DNA of 64,000 nt from assembly GCF_000315015.1 (NCBI RefSeq), contig NZ_BAEP01000030.1:1-64000 (forward strand). Reading direction: 5' to 3'. The notes beneath the pieces are model-generated. The model was not told the origin of the DNA. It saw only the letters and a program-made list of their open reading frames with translations, and searched no databases. Made by a program: the position numbers and the translations under genes. Numbering within the stretch: the first letter of the stretch is position 1; every line of letters starts with the position of its first letter. The DNA is from Paraglaciecola mesophila KMM 241. GTDB lineage: Bacteria > Pseudomonadota > Gammaproteobacteria > Enterobacterales > Alteromonadaceae. Positions 63,161 through 64,000 of the stretch are shown here, piece by piece.

Positions 63161-64000
63161 ATGAAAACCGAATCACGCGTGAGTGAAAAGTCACCCTCAT
63201 TCGACCCATCTGACACTCAGCGCATCGAAATCAGTCAGCCCAAAGAGTGGGCTGCCGGAATACCTGCCGTACTATCCGCCTACAAAAATGTAACGACCAA
63301 AGCTGGGGCGATTAAAGGGACGCGGCTACTATCTGATCTAAACCAAATAGAAGGGTTCGATTGCCCCGGTTGCGCGTGGCCTGATCCACTTGAAAAACGA
63401 GCCACGTTCGAGTTTTGTGAGAATGGTGCAAAAGCGGTCGCCGATGAGGCCACTACAAAGCGCGCAGATGCTGAGTTTTTTGCTCAGCACAGTGTAAGCA
63501 AAATGCGCGGAGAGTCAGACCGCTGGCTAAACGACCAAGGCCGATTAGTGCAGCCAATGTGGTTGCCAGAAGGGGCGAGCCATTATCAGCCAATCGAATG
63601 GTCGAGTGCGTTTGAGATGATTGCCACTCAGTTGAATCAATTAGATACGCCGGATCAAACCGCATTTTACACATCAGGGCGCACAGGTAACGAAGCGGCG
63701 TTTTTATATCAATTGTTCGTGCGTAAATTTGGCACCAATAACCTGCCTGATTGTTCAAACATGTGCCATGAATCAAGTGGAGTGGGCCTAGGCGAAACTA
63801 TAGGCGTAGGCAAGGGCACCGTCAGCCTTGAAGATTTGGAGCATGCAGAAGCCATTTTCTTATTTGGCCAAAACCCAGGGACGAATCACCCGCGAATGCT
63901 CTCATCGCTGCAAGCAGCGAAACGTCACGGGGCGAAAATAGTCGCCGTTAACCCGCTGGACGAAACGGGGCTTAAACGCTTTAAAAATCCGCAAGAAGTG
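63161..64000 (+). CDS. FdhF/YdeP-family molybdopterin oxidoreductase, N-terminal 280 codons
   Basis: Open from ATG 63161 (AGGAG 6 bases upstream) to the window edge with no stop. The sequence has the YdeP signature: GFDCPGCAWPDP near residue 67, YTSGRTGNEAAFLYQLFVRKFGTNNLPDCSNMCHESSGVGLGE near 176-218, and LFGQNPGTNHPRML near 240, the MGD-binding part. YdeP-like enzymes are related to formate dehydrogenase H; E. coli YdeP is linked to acid resistance, but its reaction is unknown. The C-terminal part lies outside the window. Preceded by fdhD, which sulfurates such cofactors. Confidence 0.92.
   Translation, partial: MKTESRVSEKSPSFDPSDTQRIEISQPKEWAAGIPAVLSAYKNVTTKAGAIKGTRLLSDLNQIEGFDCPGCAWPDPLEKRATFEFCENGAKAVADEATTKRADAEFFAQHSVSKMRGESDRWLNDQGRLVQPMWLPEGASHYQPIEWSSAFEMIATQLNQLDTPDQTAFYTSGRTGNEAAFLYQLFVRKFGTNNLPDCSNMCHESSGVGLGETIGVGKGTVSLEDLEHAEAIFLFGQNPGTNHPRMLSSLQAAKRHGAKIVAVNPLDETGLKRFKNPQEV

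Overview
The window is chromosomal DNA of a marine gammaproteobacterium, most likely Alteromonadaceae (Paraglaciecola/Glaciecola or a Pseudoalteromonas atlantica-like strain). This is judged from the dnaX-ybaB-recR-htpG-adk core, a one-operon histidine locus with a His-codon leader, a secreted amylase very like the chloride-dependent amylase of Antarctic Pseudoalteromonas, two TonB-dependent receptors and a TRAP importer. No rRNA, tRNA, CRISPR array, prophage or insertion sequence was recognised. All calls come from reading the sequence; no database search was run.

Layout. 1-1.8 kb: the 3' end of a bufferin (copper-binding RiPP) operon: the last codons of the precursor, a hairpin, then bufB and bufC. 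1.8-11.1 kb: housekeeping genes (apt, dnaX, ybaB, recR, htpG, adk). dnaX carries a -1 frameshift site, and an AraC/GyrI-type regulator separates ybaB from recR. 11.1-13.1 kb, minus strand: a small heat-shock protein with a sigma32-like promoter and a possible RNA thermometer, then yceI-cybB. 13.3-22.1 kb, minus strand: leader peptide, attenuator and hisGDCBHA-ilvE-hisF-hisIE, with ilvE inside the his operon. 22.5-23.3 kb: two small unknown genes.

23.5-28.5 kb holds an aldo/keto reductase, a TauD-type Fe(II)/2-oxoglutarate dioxygenase, a YeiH-type putative sulfate exporter, a Tat-exported molybdenum sulfite dehydrogenase and a cytochrome c. 36.6-45.5 kb holds a TonB-dependent receptor, a TRAP importer, a GH31 glycosidase and a GntR/UTRA regulator. 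The two regions, 15 kb apart, are joined by one palindrome (core TCTTATATAAGA) found in front of the reductase, the receptor, the GH31-TRAP operon and the regulator gene. My reading is one regulon that imports a sulfonated glycoside, hydrolyses it, cleaves the C-S bond with O2, reduces the resulting aldehyde, and oxidises and exports the sulfur. Sulfoquinovose is the leading candidate, but the GH31 enzyme lacks part of the usual sulfoquinovosidase pocket.

Between the two halves lie a TetR-controlled RND efflux operon (28.5-34.6 kb) and a MerR/CDF metal-efflux pair (34.7-35.9 kb). From 45.6 kb on: a secreted amylase, a PhoD-like phosphatase, a GNAT protein, an unknown exported protein, the remnant of an MDR-family oxidoreductase, a type IB topoisomerase, a second TonB receptor, DUF2059, metallo-beta-lactamase, DUF2855 and DUF2244 proteins, a TauE/SafE permease, fdhD with an in-frame 18-bp tandem repeat, and the start of a YdeP-like molybdopterin oxidoreductase running off the right edge.
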